A stretch of 64,000 bases of DNA from Onchocerca lupi (Eukaryota; Nematoda; Chromadorea; Rhabditida; Onchocercidae), in NCBI GenBank assembly GCA_028564675.1, contig JAOVVO010000337.1, positions 1 through 64,000 on the forward strand. The letters run 5' to 3'. Positions 13,273 through 26,100 of this stretch are shown here, piece after piece. A model generated the notes under the pieces. That model ran no database searches, was not told the DNA's origin, and worked only from the letters and a program-made list of their open reading frames with translations. Position 1 is the first letter of the stretch. Each line of letters starts with the position of its first letter. A program made the position numbers and the translations under genes.

Positions 13273-13371
13273 GTCTTATCAATTTGTAAGATATTTTTAT
13301 AATGTAATTTTGCTGAAAAATTACGTCTTATAAATTTGTAAGATACTTTTATAATGTAATTTTCCGAGTAT
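13273..13371. repeat. Tandem duplication of about 52 bp
   Basis: Two adjacent copies, starting GTCTTATCAATTTGTAAGAT at 13273 and GTCTTATAAATTTGTAAGAT at about 13325, both continuing into TTTTATAATGTAATTTT. Only a few differences separate them, so the duplication is recent or conserved. Confidence 0.75.
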
Positions 13372-14196
13372 TCTTTTTTTTTTTTTTTTTCAATTCTATA
13401 TTTTTCAAAAAAATTTCTTTATCCGATGAACTGTATGGGAATAATTTTTCAGTTCTGTCATAGTCATTTGAATTTCACTATTGTATTGACAAAATAATTT
13501 GTGATCGAAAATGTTTTTATTTACAAATGAATGATCCCGATATTTTTTGGAAAAATTTAAGAAATGAATTTGAAACAAATTTAAATAAATTAATTTTTTT
13601 ATTCCTGTTTTTTTAAATCGTCGAGTATCATCAAATTATGGAAAATTCTTTGGGCGGCGCATTTGCAGCAGAGAGATATAATTTGCTCATTTCTATAAAA
13701 AATTAAAATTAAGCCAAATTAGACCAAATATTTGGATAATTATTGGTAAAAAGATAGATGTTGCAATAAATGACAAATTAAGCTTAATTATTTTCAAATA
13801 TTTCTTTTTATATCTAAGATAATCAAAAAATATTTCGCGAAGAATTTTTTTTTTTTTCTTAGCAAATTTTACGTAATATTTTTTCCAACGTGAAAAATTT
13901 GCAAACCATTCCAAATATTAAAACAAACAATGATTCTTTTCGTTCTCCTATTTTTCATTTAATTTTTTGAAATCGTTTGATTAATTTTTGTCATTCCCTG
14001 ATATTTTCCATGGAGATATTTTCATTATTCTTTACCATTTTCTTTTTTTTTCTGCGAAGAAAATTGATGTGCCATTTATGATTGGTTGCATTAATAGAAA
14101 TGAAGTTTCAATCTACATTTTAATAATTATCACAGTAAAGTCATTTCAGTTCTTTTCATTTCTCAAATTTATAATCGATTGATCTCGTATAATTAG

Positions 14197-17100
14197 ATGA
14201 CATCAAATGCACTAAAAAAACGTCAACATTTTTTACAACATGGCGCATTATCATTCAGTGCACCAACTCGAAGAAAATGCTATAAGAAAGGCATATATTT
14301 TATTACCTGTTGATCGTATATTAAGTTATCAATTTAAAGATCATTTCCTTTCTTCACTTAGAATTTAAACTACGAAATATTTAAAAATTTGCAATATTTT
14401 CAATTTGCAGAAAATACCACTGAAGGAAAAAATTATCCTAATTTGGTAAGTTTGATTTTTTAGTCAAATCAATTTTTTTTTTCGGAATTTAGAAAGTTTT
14501 TTCTTTCTTTCTTTTTTTTTTTTATTCAAAGCTTGATTTATTTCAGTGAAAAAATGATGAAATGCATTACTGACAATGTTTTCTAAATTGTATTATTTCA
14601 CCTTTTTTAAATTTCAGCTTTTTGAGTAAAAATTAAGTTTGCAATAAATTATCCTTTTTCTTTTTCTTTTTCTTTTTTTTTTTTTGCAATAAAGTACTTT
14701 TTGTTCGGCTCCATTTTAAATTTTGCAGTGGAACCAAGAAAAACAAAAAAATAAAAAAAAAAAAGAGAATAGCCTATGTAACTGATAAAATCAGTATTTC
14801 AATGATCAGAGAATGATAAAATAATAATAAATCAAATATGTATTGAAAATATTTGTAAAATGATCAGATACTGAGCAAAACTTTCCCAGAGACTTTTCTT
14901 ATCTCTGACACATTTCACGATTTGATAATTACCATCATTAGTTACCGAATTGAAATGTTTATGATAAGGTAAATTTGATGCTTCAAGTACTACAACAGAA
15001 GCTGAATAATACTAAAGATTGCATTTAATAGAAAAATTATTTGTGGAAATTTTAAATTAGAATTGTTTAGAAATTCATGGTATAAATATATAACAAGTTG
15101 CAGAGAATGAATATGACATCTAATCAATTGATCGCTGCAGTAGCAACTTGGCATGATATTCATTCAAGCTTAATGAAACTTGGCTTTTCAAACAGCGGCA
15201 TATCATCGGATAAAATTACCAGTTCATCGAGTTCAACGAGCAGCAGCTACTCTACCAATTCATTCATTAGCTATATCAACGATGATTGTATGCTAAAACA
15301 TTGGATATTTTCAAAATTAGAATTTAAAGATTTTTATTCAAATATCGGGATAGAATTAAAAATTTTAATTTTTGCTAAACTTCTAATCATTCAATTAAAT
15401 CATTTTTCATTGCAATTTTTCTTTCCTGTTATTAGTGCTTCGTAAAAATGAATTCAGGAATTGCATTACAGCGCTGAATGGAAATTACTCCAGCGATGAA
15501 AGTTTGGATGGTAAAAATTTATTCAATTACCAGTCGCGACTATCTATTTCAAATTTGGATCTTCGAAGTTCACAACTAAAAGAAGTGTTTCCCGGATTGT
15601 CAGAACATTGGAGGTGTTTTTAAATTTCAATCTTTTTTTTTTCATTTTCATATTTTTTATTAAAAAAAAAATTGTGATAAGGCAATCAGAAGCCCTCGAT
15701 AAGGGTGTTGATAAGATTATTCTTGATAAGGCCATTGATAAGGTTACTCTCGACAAGACTTGATAAGGTTACAAAGACGAATGTGATTTGCAATCAAATC
15801 GCGCTTTGCATAAAATAGTCAATTATATTATTAATAGAATTAATTTATTAGTAATACTTTATAAAATTACAATTTTCTTAAGCATATATAACTCTATAAA
15901 ATTTAAAATCAGTAAAAAAGACTCGGAACAGCTGTTACTGAAAAAATAAAACCAAAGTACATATATGATTGTGCTCAGTATTGGTTTCTTAGAAATTTAC
16001 TTTTTTAAGAATTCTTGAAGTTTACCCATTTAATAATATAATGTGGTATTTTAAAATTACAGATGATTAATATCTTTCATGACTAATCGAACCTTTCATT
16101 TATGCAATTTTTTCATAACTGTCGGCAATAGTAAAATTCAATCAAATAAACGCAACAAAAATTTTATTCCCACTTTTTATTGTTTGTTCATTCATAATAC
16201 ATTTTCTATTGCTCTTTTTGAGCAAAATACGTTCAGCTGATTGAAAGTTTAGTTAAAATATCAAAATAAGTTAAAAATTATAAGCATTGTCAAAAAAGAT
16301 CAGTTCCGGTGAGTCAAGAGGCAATGACATTTTGTTGGAACAAATTCCAAAAAAATTTTCAAGAAAAATGTAAAAATTTTGCGGAATTTATATGATTATC
16401 TATATTATGAGTAAAATTAAAATTTAATCAAAATTTTGATTGCTCTGTAATAATACATAGATAGCTGCGAGGATTATCGCAATTTTGAGTTAAATTTTTA
16501 CTATTAATGAATGTCGTTATCTTATTGTTTTGAGAAAAAATCCACTTATTTCTCTATTTTTTAATTTTGTTCATTCCATTAAAAAAATTCACTGATATGA
16601 TTCTCTTTATCAATTGTATAGAATGAATGAATAATATGAAAAGAGAAAGAAGAATGGAACTGAAATTTTCGTTCTGTTTAAATTAGCTAATTTAAAAAAA
16701 CAAAAAAAAAAAAAAAATGAAAGAAACCGCATCCCAACAAATGTTAGAAAAAGTTATTCAAACATATTGAAAAAATAAAGTTTTTTTAATTTAATTTTTT
16801 TTCTCTATTACAAATCTAAATGAAAGAACGTGGAAAAAATGAAATGAAATGGACGGCAAAATGTCAAGATATCAAATTTTTTAAACTTTCATAAAAAAAA
16901 AAAAATCATTGTTGGCTATGCGTAGTTCACAATTCGGTACACGTAATGTACAGATCACAATCCTTCATTAAATTCATACGGAAAATTATATGTTTAAATT
17001 TTAAAAAAAATATATATTTTTTTCATTTTTTTTTCATATTCTTTATTTAGGCTGTCCGTATCAAAAAAAACCACTAATAATAATAATGATAATATGATAA

Positions 17101-20100
17101 TATTTCGCCATAAATTACATCGATGTATGCAGCAGAATTTAATGGTTATTATCAGATTTGTTCCGACGTCAGATAAAAAAAAATCAAACTATTTAGCTTA
17201 TCAAAAAAGATAAATTGTTAAACTTCGTCTACATTCGTATTAGTGATTGATAAATAAGTTTGCAAATTAATTGCATTTTTCCTAATTAAAAAGTGTGGGA
17301 TAGAAAAAATACAAAAACTTATCTCTAAACAAAAATAAATTTCTAACTTAATTATGAAAATTTTTACATCATTAAGATAAAAAAAAAAAAAAAAAAATGA
17401 TATGACAAGAGAAAGACAAGGCATTTTGATAAACTAAAATTTGCAAGAACAAGAATAAAAAGATGAATATGAAATTTAACTGTCAATTTCAAGCACCACC
17501 CCATTTCAATCCATCGTTTTTCTTTGCTGTGTCACCCGTTGTCATCCATCCTATTTGGCATTCCGCTTTTTCGTCTTTTTTCATTCCCCGCCCCTAGCCG
17601 GTCTCCCCGCGCCTTCTCAATACCACCAACTCATACACACCCATCTATTTTTGATTTTTCAATACAAACACAGCCCTTATTCCTATTCTATTCCATTCTA
17701 ATCTATATCTATTCGTATTCTATTCTATACTAACCTATATCCATTTTCATTCTATTCTATTGTTGCTGTCACGCGACGCTACGCTACGCTACGTCATCCT
17801 ATCGCAACGCATTATCGTCCTATTTACCCGTCAACAGAAGCATTCATCATCCACCATCACGCTCCAACACCGCCCCGAAATGCCATTACCATTGCTTCAA
17901 CACCGCCTCGAAATGCTATACGTCTCGGACCGCAATATTCAATAGGACCGCATTTTTATCCCGCCTCTGACGATATGTTATCGCTATCTGCACGTAGGTA
18001 AACATCTCATTGGACAAATTTTATTGGCAATGCGATTTCAGTGATCTTGCAGTGTGTAATTCTGATCATCTTGTAGCGTGCAATCCTGGTCATCTTGCAG
18101 TGCATGCAATTTCCATCGTCTTGCAGTGGACATTTCCGATAATCGTGGATTGTGCAATTCTGATCATATAAACAACTTCTCTCATCTACCGCATGCTATT
18201 TCGTCATACTCTTACCGATTATCATTATTCCTGTCAGAATATCTCTTATATTATCTCGTTTTCGAATTCTCGAGAACTGGAAAAATTTGAATATTTATCC
18301 AGTATTTCTTGATTTTTCTTCGCCTAATTTCAATGGAAAAATTATTTCACCAGGGAATGAAATGAATCGTTTCATCAATTTTATTTAACTGACAAATCTT
18401 AATGCTTTACCAATATTGATTGATTGAGAATTGTAGCACCATAAATTTTAATGTTGCATGCATAAATGCAAAATGAATGCATTCTTGCATTTATGCCATT
18501 CTATCTATATCTATTAAGCTTATACAATGCAACGAGCAACTACATTAGAAACGAATTCTTCAAAAATCAAAGAACGTCGATGTTCCGTACCGCTTCTCAT
18601 TTCGGATCGCATTTCGACCGAATCCTCAACCTCAACAACTTCTGGAACGCAATTATCACCAATTGTTCGTTCATTCTCTGGTACTGGCACAAATCGGCCA
18701 ACAAATTATTGCAAAATTATTGGAAAAACGAAATCTCTAACAAATACATCCATTAAAATCGATATTTCACGAAATCATTACTTCATTCAGCATTCGGAGG
18801 ATTTATTACTATCTAAAACATCAAAGAAACCGCTGCTTATTCGTTCGAAAGCAATTGATCTACCACATACTTCGCTGGAGAGCACTAGTGCTAGTTCGAA
18901 TAATTGCAGTATCAATACAAATTCAAAGATAAAACATGACCTACGACCTCATTTATTTGTTTCATTTTTTGCTAAACATTTCGGAAAAATGCACAAACGG
19001 ATGAAAAAAAGGCCATTAGGTTCATCATCATCGTTTGACCTGGATGAACGTCAACGAATGCATATTTCACAACAGGATGGACAACATATGGATTCTTCAC
19101 AGAATAATATCAAATATCCGAATCCGAATTTATTGCATTCCAATTTAAATTGCTTCCATTGTCTTATTGATGCATCATTACGAGAGCGTGAATTTAACAA
19201 ATTGAATAATGGGATTCGATTATGGTCCAGTTCCGATGTTCCTACTGTACAAAGAAATAATTCTAGCGAATTTAGTACTGAAAAATTTAGTATCAACGGC
19301 AAAACATCACTTCGTGATAGCACTCGCCTTATCAATAAGTGAATTTTGATTCTTTCAATTTTTTCATTTACTATCAGTTTAAATTACTCGACATTTTTCT
19401 GCTCAAATCAAATGTTATGTAAGGAAAATTCTGGGGAAGTTTTGTCATTTTTAAACAAACTTTCGAAAAGGGAAATATGTGGCAGAATGAATTATAAATT
19501 TTAAAAAGCGGAAAAATAGGAAAAAAGATTAAAAATGAAAATTTTTTCGTATGCTTTACTTATTTAATTTTCTCCTCTCTTTTAATTAATCAAAGGATAT
19601 TGATATTTTTTGGTGATTACCAAATGTTTGTCACGATTTATTAGATTTATAATCGATAAAAATTTTATTTTAGTTTCTATTCATCAAATTTAAGAAATAA
19701 TTTTTTTTTTTTTAAATTTAATTTTAATCTAACAACATTGTACTTGTGCTAGAATTGTAAATAAATTATATTTTCCTTGCGGATTGAAATCATCGATATT
19801 GCATATTGCTTTGATCAAATCGCAGCTACTTTTTATCTGATTATATGATCATTTAGCAAAAAATTCTTTAATAATATATTCAGAAAAAGAAGAATTTGTG
19901 AAATTTGCTTCTTTGTTTGATCTGATTATGAAGTTTAAGGAATTAATTAATGTTGTTTCCGGGATTAGAGATTCTGAAAAAAACAACTCATGGAAAAACT
20001 CTTTTACTATTTATATATTTTTCGTCATATCTTCATTAATTTGGATTTATAATTTTTTCATCCTGTTTATCATTAGTATGAATTTGATAATTAATACTTC

Positions 20101-23100
20101 ACGGATGTATTCCCTCATTAATTCACAGCTTTATGACTTCTTTAATTCGAAATTTTCCCCATTCTGTCGATTGAAGGTTAAAGATCAATTGCTAAGTTCT
20201 AATTAAGATCAGACTTAGCAACAGAAGATATAATAAAGTCTTGTGAAATTTTTATTCTATGCTACTATTTCAACATCTGAAAAGATTTCCAACTTCGAAT
20301 AATTTCAGAAATCGTACTTTGTATCGATTTTTGCTGTCTCTTATTTTCTAGAATTTTGAATTTTAAGTCAATGTCAAACTTTTTTTATATGCTTCGTTTT
20401 TTTTTTTTTATTTTTTAATTTTTTCAGAAATTCTGTTGACTTCATTAGTCATAAAATCATTTGCGAAATAATTAGTTGTTTGTCACAAAGAAAGAGAAAA
20501 AATGAACCTTTTTGAGATATGATTCATCGTCAACAATTTTATCATAAATTTTTCAAAACCTTCCGATTTACATTTTATTACTGTTTATTCAAAACAAGAT
20601 TAATATTTTTCTTATTCCATATTTCATTCCATCCTTCTTCAAATATTATTTCGTTCCATTCTCTTCATTTTTTTTATCTTTTTTTTCCTTTTTTTTTCTT
20701 TTTTTTTTTTTGAGAATTCAGTCGTAGCTTATTCTATTCTATTAAAACTTTTTTTTCTCCATCTCTTTTTGCTCATTAATTTTTTAACATTCATTGAATG
20801 AAGTAGTAGCAATCTTTCTTTCCATTCCACTACTTTTTTCGACTAATTCGAGACTTTGATACTAATCATCACTTCATTATAAAAAATTGGTTCTTTCTAT
20901 TTGCCCTGAAAAGCTGTTGCTAACTATCAATTCCATTAATTACTTTGAAAGACTAATGAATTATATCCGAGGATTGATTTCTTAACTGACTAATGAATTT
21001 TATCCGAGGATTGTAGTATTTCAAATTTGGATTGAAAAATTCAGATTTAAAGCGAATAAAGCTTTTGCTCTTTTCTATTAGAAACGAAGCTTTTTAGAAT
21101 TTATCGAAAGAAAGCGAAAAGACTGCATTTTCGTCGTTAAGTACCATAAGCCATAATTATTTTTTTTATTAAGCAATCCGAAAATGATTTTATCATTAGA
21201 TGAGCAAAGGATAGAAAATAATGGATTGTAAAAGCTTGCATTATTCAAAAATGAATTGAAATTTTCAAAAATAACCAAATTTTAAATTTATTAAAATTCA
21301 AATCTATTCATTCAAGTTATGCATTTGATGAATAGAAAAAGAAGTAATTAAAGGAACAAAAAATTTTTGAAATTTTCTAGCCTAATAATATATTGACGTC
21401 ATAAATTGGGAAGTATTTGTTGGAACGATGATAAGAATGTTGTTTGTTAAAATCATGATATTTATCGAAATAGAATAAGTGGATAAGTAAATTGCAGAGA
21501 AAAAAAAAATTTTAAGACGGCAATTAAGTAGCTATTAAAATTGAAAAGAACGATAAATATAAGAAAAAAAAAAATATGGAGGGAAAATCTTTACTGATAA
21601 AAGAATTGATTTTGAAAAGGGCGAAAAATTCGTTTAATTAAAAACTGAAACTATCAATCTTTAAGATTAAAAGGCAGCATTTGAGGAATTACTTAAATAC
21701 TTCAATTTCAGTACCATCAAACTGTAAATATTTTATCATCGGTTATCCCACTAATTGTTTTTTTTTTTTTTTTGAAAATGTTCATTATTTTCTTGAATAT
21801 GAATCAAAAATGATAGCAGACAATATTTCCCAGTATTTTTATTTATTACAGTGGTGACAAATTTAACATCTGCAAACATATTATTCATAAATAATAATGA
21901 TGATATTTGTATTAAACTATTGTTTTTGCTCATATATATTTGCATTTTTTTCTGTCAAAAAAAAAGTTTTTATTAATATTTAATGATAAGTTACACTTTT
22001 TATTTTAGTTTATTTTATTTTACTTATTTTATTTTATTATTTATCTCTTTGTTTTTTTACTTGTTTTTTTCCCTTAAATTCAGTTTCTTAAAAAAAAAAA
22101 GCCAAATTTGCAGAAAGAGAATTATTTTGGGCCAAATATAGGCCAAGCATATAGTTTAGCAGCACATTAAGCCTAGCAAAACTCTCATCACATTGAATGA
22201 TAATTTATCTAATAAAATCTCTGCAAAATTTTGCAATATATGAAAATATAATCACTGATATAAATTTTGAAAAATTTATTTCAATTTTTGAAACATGTAC
22301 TGTTGATAAGATGAGTCGGATTCGACTGCCAAATCAATGAAAAGGGATGATAATAAACTAAACCTTCTTAAGATTGAAAATTTGATTGATTGGAACTGAT
22401 ATTTTTATTCATTACTTTTTTTTTTTTTATTTGCTAAATACATAAATATATGCACTTGCATTAACTTCAACATTAATGCAATTTGCATCGTTTAGATTTA
22501 TTGGAATTTTTTTTCAGACGGAAAAAGAGAAATATACATTTTACTTTTTCAAATAAAAATATTTAAATGATTCAAAAGAGAAAAGAAAAAAATGAAAAAG
22601 AAATTTATTTCATAAGAATAGTTGTTAGCTTCGTGCTTGATGAAATAGAAAGGCAAAAATGATCTTAAATTAAAATGTATGAAATTGAAAGAAAAACGGA
22701 AGGAGAATAAATGAGATCTATTATATTTATTTATTTGAAATATTCTCAAATTCTAATATATTTCAACTAGCTAAATAATGGATGAAAATATTTCCTTTTT
22801 TGTCAATGTTTTATTCAATTATCAATCAATTTTTATCAATTTAATTTCAATTGATGTTTACAAAATAGGTGAAAAAGATTACATTGCTAATTTTTCTGTA
22901 ATATTTGTAAAATTAGCTTTGTTTTTTTTTTTTTTTTTTGTCACAATAATATTATATTTTAATGAATCGGTCATTGATTTCAGTATTTTCAATAATTTCT
23001 ATTTTGTTGATTTTATCATTCTTAGTTTCAAGAGCGGAAATAGGTTGATTAAATGCAATTAGCTCGCTCTCGAGAATAAATTAAAGCTAAACGGTAATAA

Positions 23101-26100
23101 AAAAAGTTAAGCTAATTAACTTTGGCAGGAAAATTTCAGGGACACTTCATATGTCTTGAATATAAAGATGGATTGCGTAACATTCCCAAAGATTTAATTG
23201 CAAAGTTTTGCAATATTGAGAGAAATTGATAGGAAACTTTTAATTTTAACTATAAATAGATTAAAGGTTATTACGAAGCTGACGACGTGATTGCAGATAA
23301 ATTAGCTGTAAAATATGCCAATTATCAAAATTAATCTTTCTCGGAAATTGCCAAGAATACAAAATAATTGTAGAAAAAAAAATTTTTTTCGCTAAGTTTG
23401 CACAAATTTTGCTCAGAAATTTTTCGAAAAAAATTTCGACAAATTTTTTTATTCCATAAAATATTATAAGATTATCAGTAAACTTCTAATAAAAAAAAAA
23501 AGTGCATTATAAAATTATCAATGGACTATTATAAGATTGTCAGTAAATTTTTGCAAAATTTCTAATGTTTCTAATGCGCAATTAGACATATATATATATT
23601 ATTTTGATTTCAGCGACTTTTTCATTTCAAACTTCATATTTTTAAATAGGAAAATAGTTTGTTACGAGTTATAATTTCTTGTTTAGCTTCAAATTAAAAT
23701 TAAAATTAGTTTCCAAATTTACAAAGTACATATTTTAATTTATTATTATATTTGTGAATTAAAATTTTAGAAAAAGATTTTGCTAATTCAACATCCATAA
23801 AATTATTTTAATAGGATTCGATAAAACGTATTATTTCCATATTTAATATTTTAATCGATATGCAAAAATTATCCTGTATTCATGATAATCATCAAGATAT
23901 TTTTGAATTCATTAGTATTTTGTTCCCAAACATCTCTTTCATGTTAAAATTAATCTTGCTTTCAATTTGTTAACAGTTTTTCCAAGTGATAAATTAATAA
24001 CATCGATCATATTCAGTGGTTACTACTTTTTTACTTTTCACATCTTTTGGATTAAACTTCGAAATCGATCCAAATGATTTAATGGAAAGAGAAAAACTAA
24101 CTAATTATCGCTAATCATAGATCGCAATTTATCAAAAGAATTTTCCAAGAGTAATACTTGAAGATTCATGTGTTAATAGCATTAGATTTTTGATCTACAA
24201 AAAGTGAATTAATTATTAGCAAACCATTAATCACATGAAGAAAGTTGTTTATAGTTATGAATTTAAAATTTATCATGATAGCAATGTCTTATAAATATCT
24301 CATTTTGCCAATTATAAATTAATTAATAATTATAAGATAATTGCCATAATTTTGCTATACTTTTTTTTTGCCATAATTATAGAAAATTTTTCTTTTCAAA
24401 ACTTGAGTAACTTCGTTTCGTTATTCAGACTTATGGTGCAGCAAAGTTGAAGATCATTTGAAATTTGAAAATTGATAATTCATCGTAAAGGAGTTTTGCT
24501 GAATTATAAAAATCACTCATTTATGTTTCTTTTTTTTTTCTAAAATTTTAAATATAATAAAAATTTTACTTTATTTCAAGAAAAAAATTAAATTATGTTA
24601 ATTTTAATCAGATTGTTAATTAAAAATTTGTAATATAGGCGTGCATTAGCTAAATCGACAGTAGGTAAACGATTAGTGGATGTACATTCATCTCAAACTT
24701 ATGGTACCTCAACAACATTATGCAAACATCGTACAAAGAATTATTGGTTCGATACTAAGGTTAGTTAAAAATTTTAAGATAATAAATGATACAAGCCGAA
24801 AAGACCCGACAATTATTAGTTAGATTCTCAAATAATGAATAATACAAGCCAAAAATTCCTACAACTACTTGAGTTATGAATGATATAATATGATACGAAA
24901 TTAGTCAACTAATTGATTCCAATGTTTCAAGTAGATTGCAAAATTTTTGAATTCAAATTGTTTAGAATAGTCGAATATATTTTATAATTATATTGATTAA
25001 AATTTATCAAAGAAAAGTGATATGAGTTATAATATTTAAAATAATAATAAACATCCGAAACCAGAAATTAGCACGTTATTTTTTTTTTTTTTTGATTTTT
25101 AACAAAATTGCACGGAATAATTCGAAAATTTTATGTAGAAGTTTTATTTCAGATTCATAGTGATGAACACATTTGGGTGCCTTTATCAGGACCAAGCAGT
25201 TCACGTGATACCGAATGTTATGTTGGTTAGTGAATTTTTCTGTCAAAATTTTATTTTATGCAAAAGTTTGAAACGATTAAACTTACTGATTCTTTTATCA
25301 GAATAAAAATTGAGTTTCCGATGGAAATTTCGTGTTTTCATTATCAAATTATTCCAAATGATATATGAAATAATACTATTGTTGTTATGGATGGAAAATC
25401 CATTTTAATTAATTAGAAGAACTTATTTCAATCAACTTTTTGCCATTGAATTCCAAAGCAATAATTATACTGAACTGAAGTAGCACTTTCAAGAATGGCC
25501 GAGCAATTCTTGTAGGTGAACGAGATTGCCAAAAAGTTGGAGGAAAACGAAGTTGTGCTGCATGTCATATCGTGGTGCATACAGCATGTTTGCCAATTTT
25601 ACGACAGGTTATTTTTCAGCATTTCCAACATTTTTTACCAGAATTTTTTTTTTTTTTTTACAAGTTTCTCTTTTCACTTCGGAACCATTTCTAGAAAAAG
25701 ATATAAGAAATTTACTTATTAGTATATATGCTTATGCGTGTAACTTCAGTTTCAAAGATCCATGTAAAAAATAGCATCTTTTCCACTTTAGTTTTACGTA
25801 AAATGCAAGATAACATATCAAGAAGAAAGTGCAATAAGGAAACAAATAGCCTCAAATAGCAATGTCGTGGATGAATCGTTAAATGGACATCATTGGTTAC
25901 ATAAATGGAAGCAGAAAGGACGTTGCATACGTTGCGGCAAATCATTTCAGCAGAAAATTTTCCATGAAAAGGTAAATTTAGACTTTGCATATCATTTATT
26001 ATCGATAATTTTCATGTAAAAATAAGGCCGATTTAATGATACAGATTTGCCAATTGTGATGAAAAAAAATTCTGATAAGAAGATTATAATGTTCAATAAA

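Larger units (their letters stand above)
7213..14196. other. Gene-free AT-rich stretch
   Basis: About 7 kb with no reading frame showing family similarity, codon structure or splice context. It is filled with poly(T)/poly(A) runs of 8-20 bases, short AT-rich repeats and the CHMP4 3' UTR near its left end. It probably contains upstream control DNA of the diacylglycerol kinase gene, but I cannot point to an element. Confidence 0.6.

Noticed and set aside
17524..17945. Two open frames in the C-rich island
   Set aside because: Low-complexity peptides (repeated Ser, Pro, Tyr, Ile) in pyrimidine-rich repeats, with no family likeness; the open length follows from few stops in C-rich DNA.
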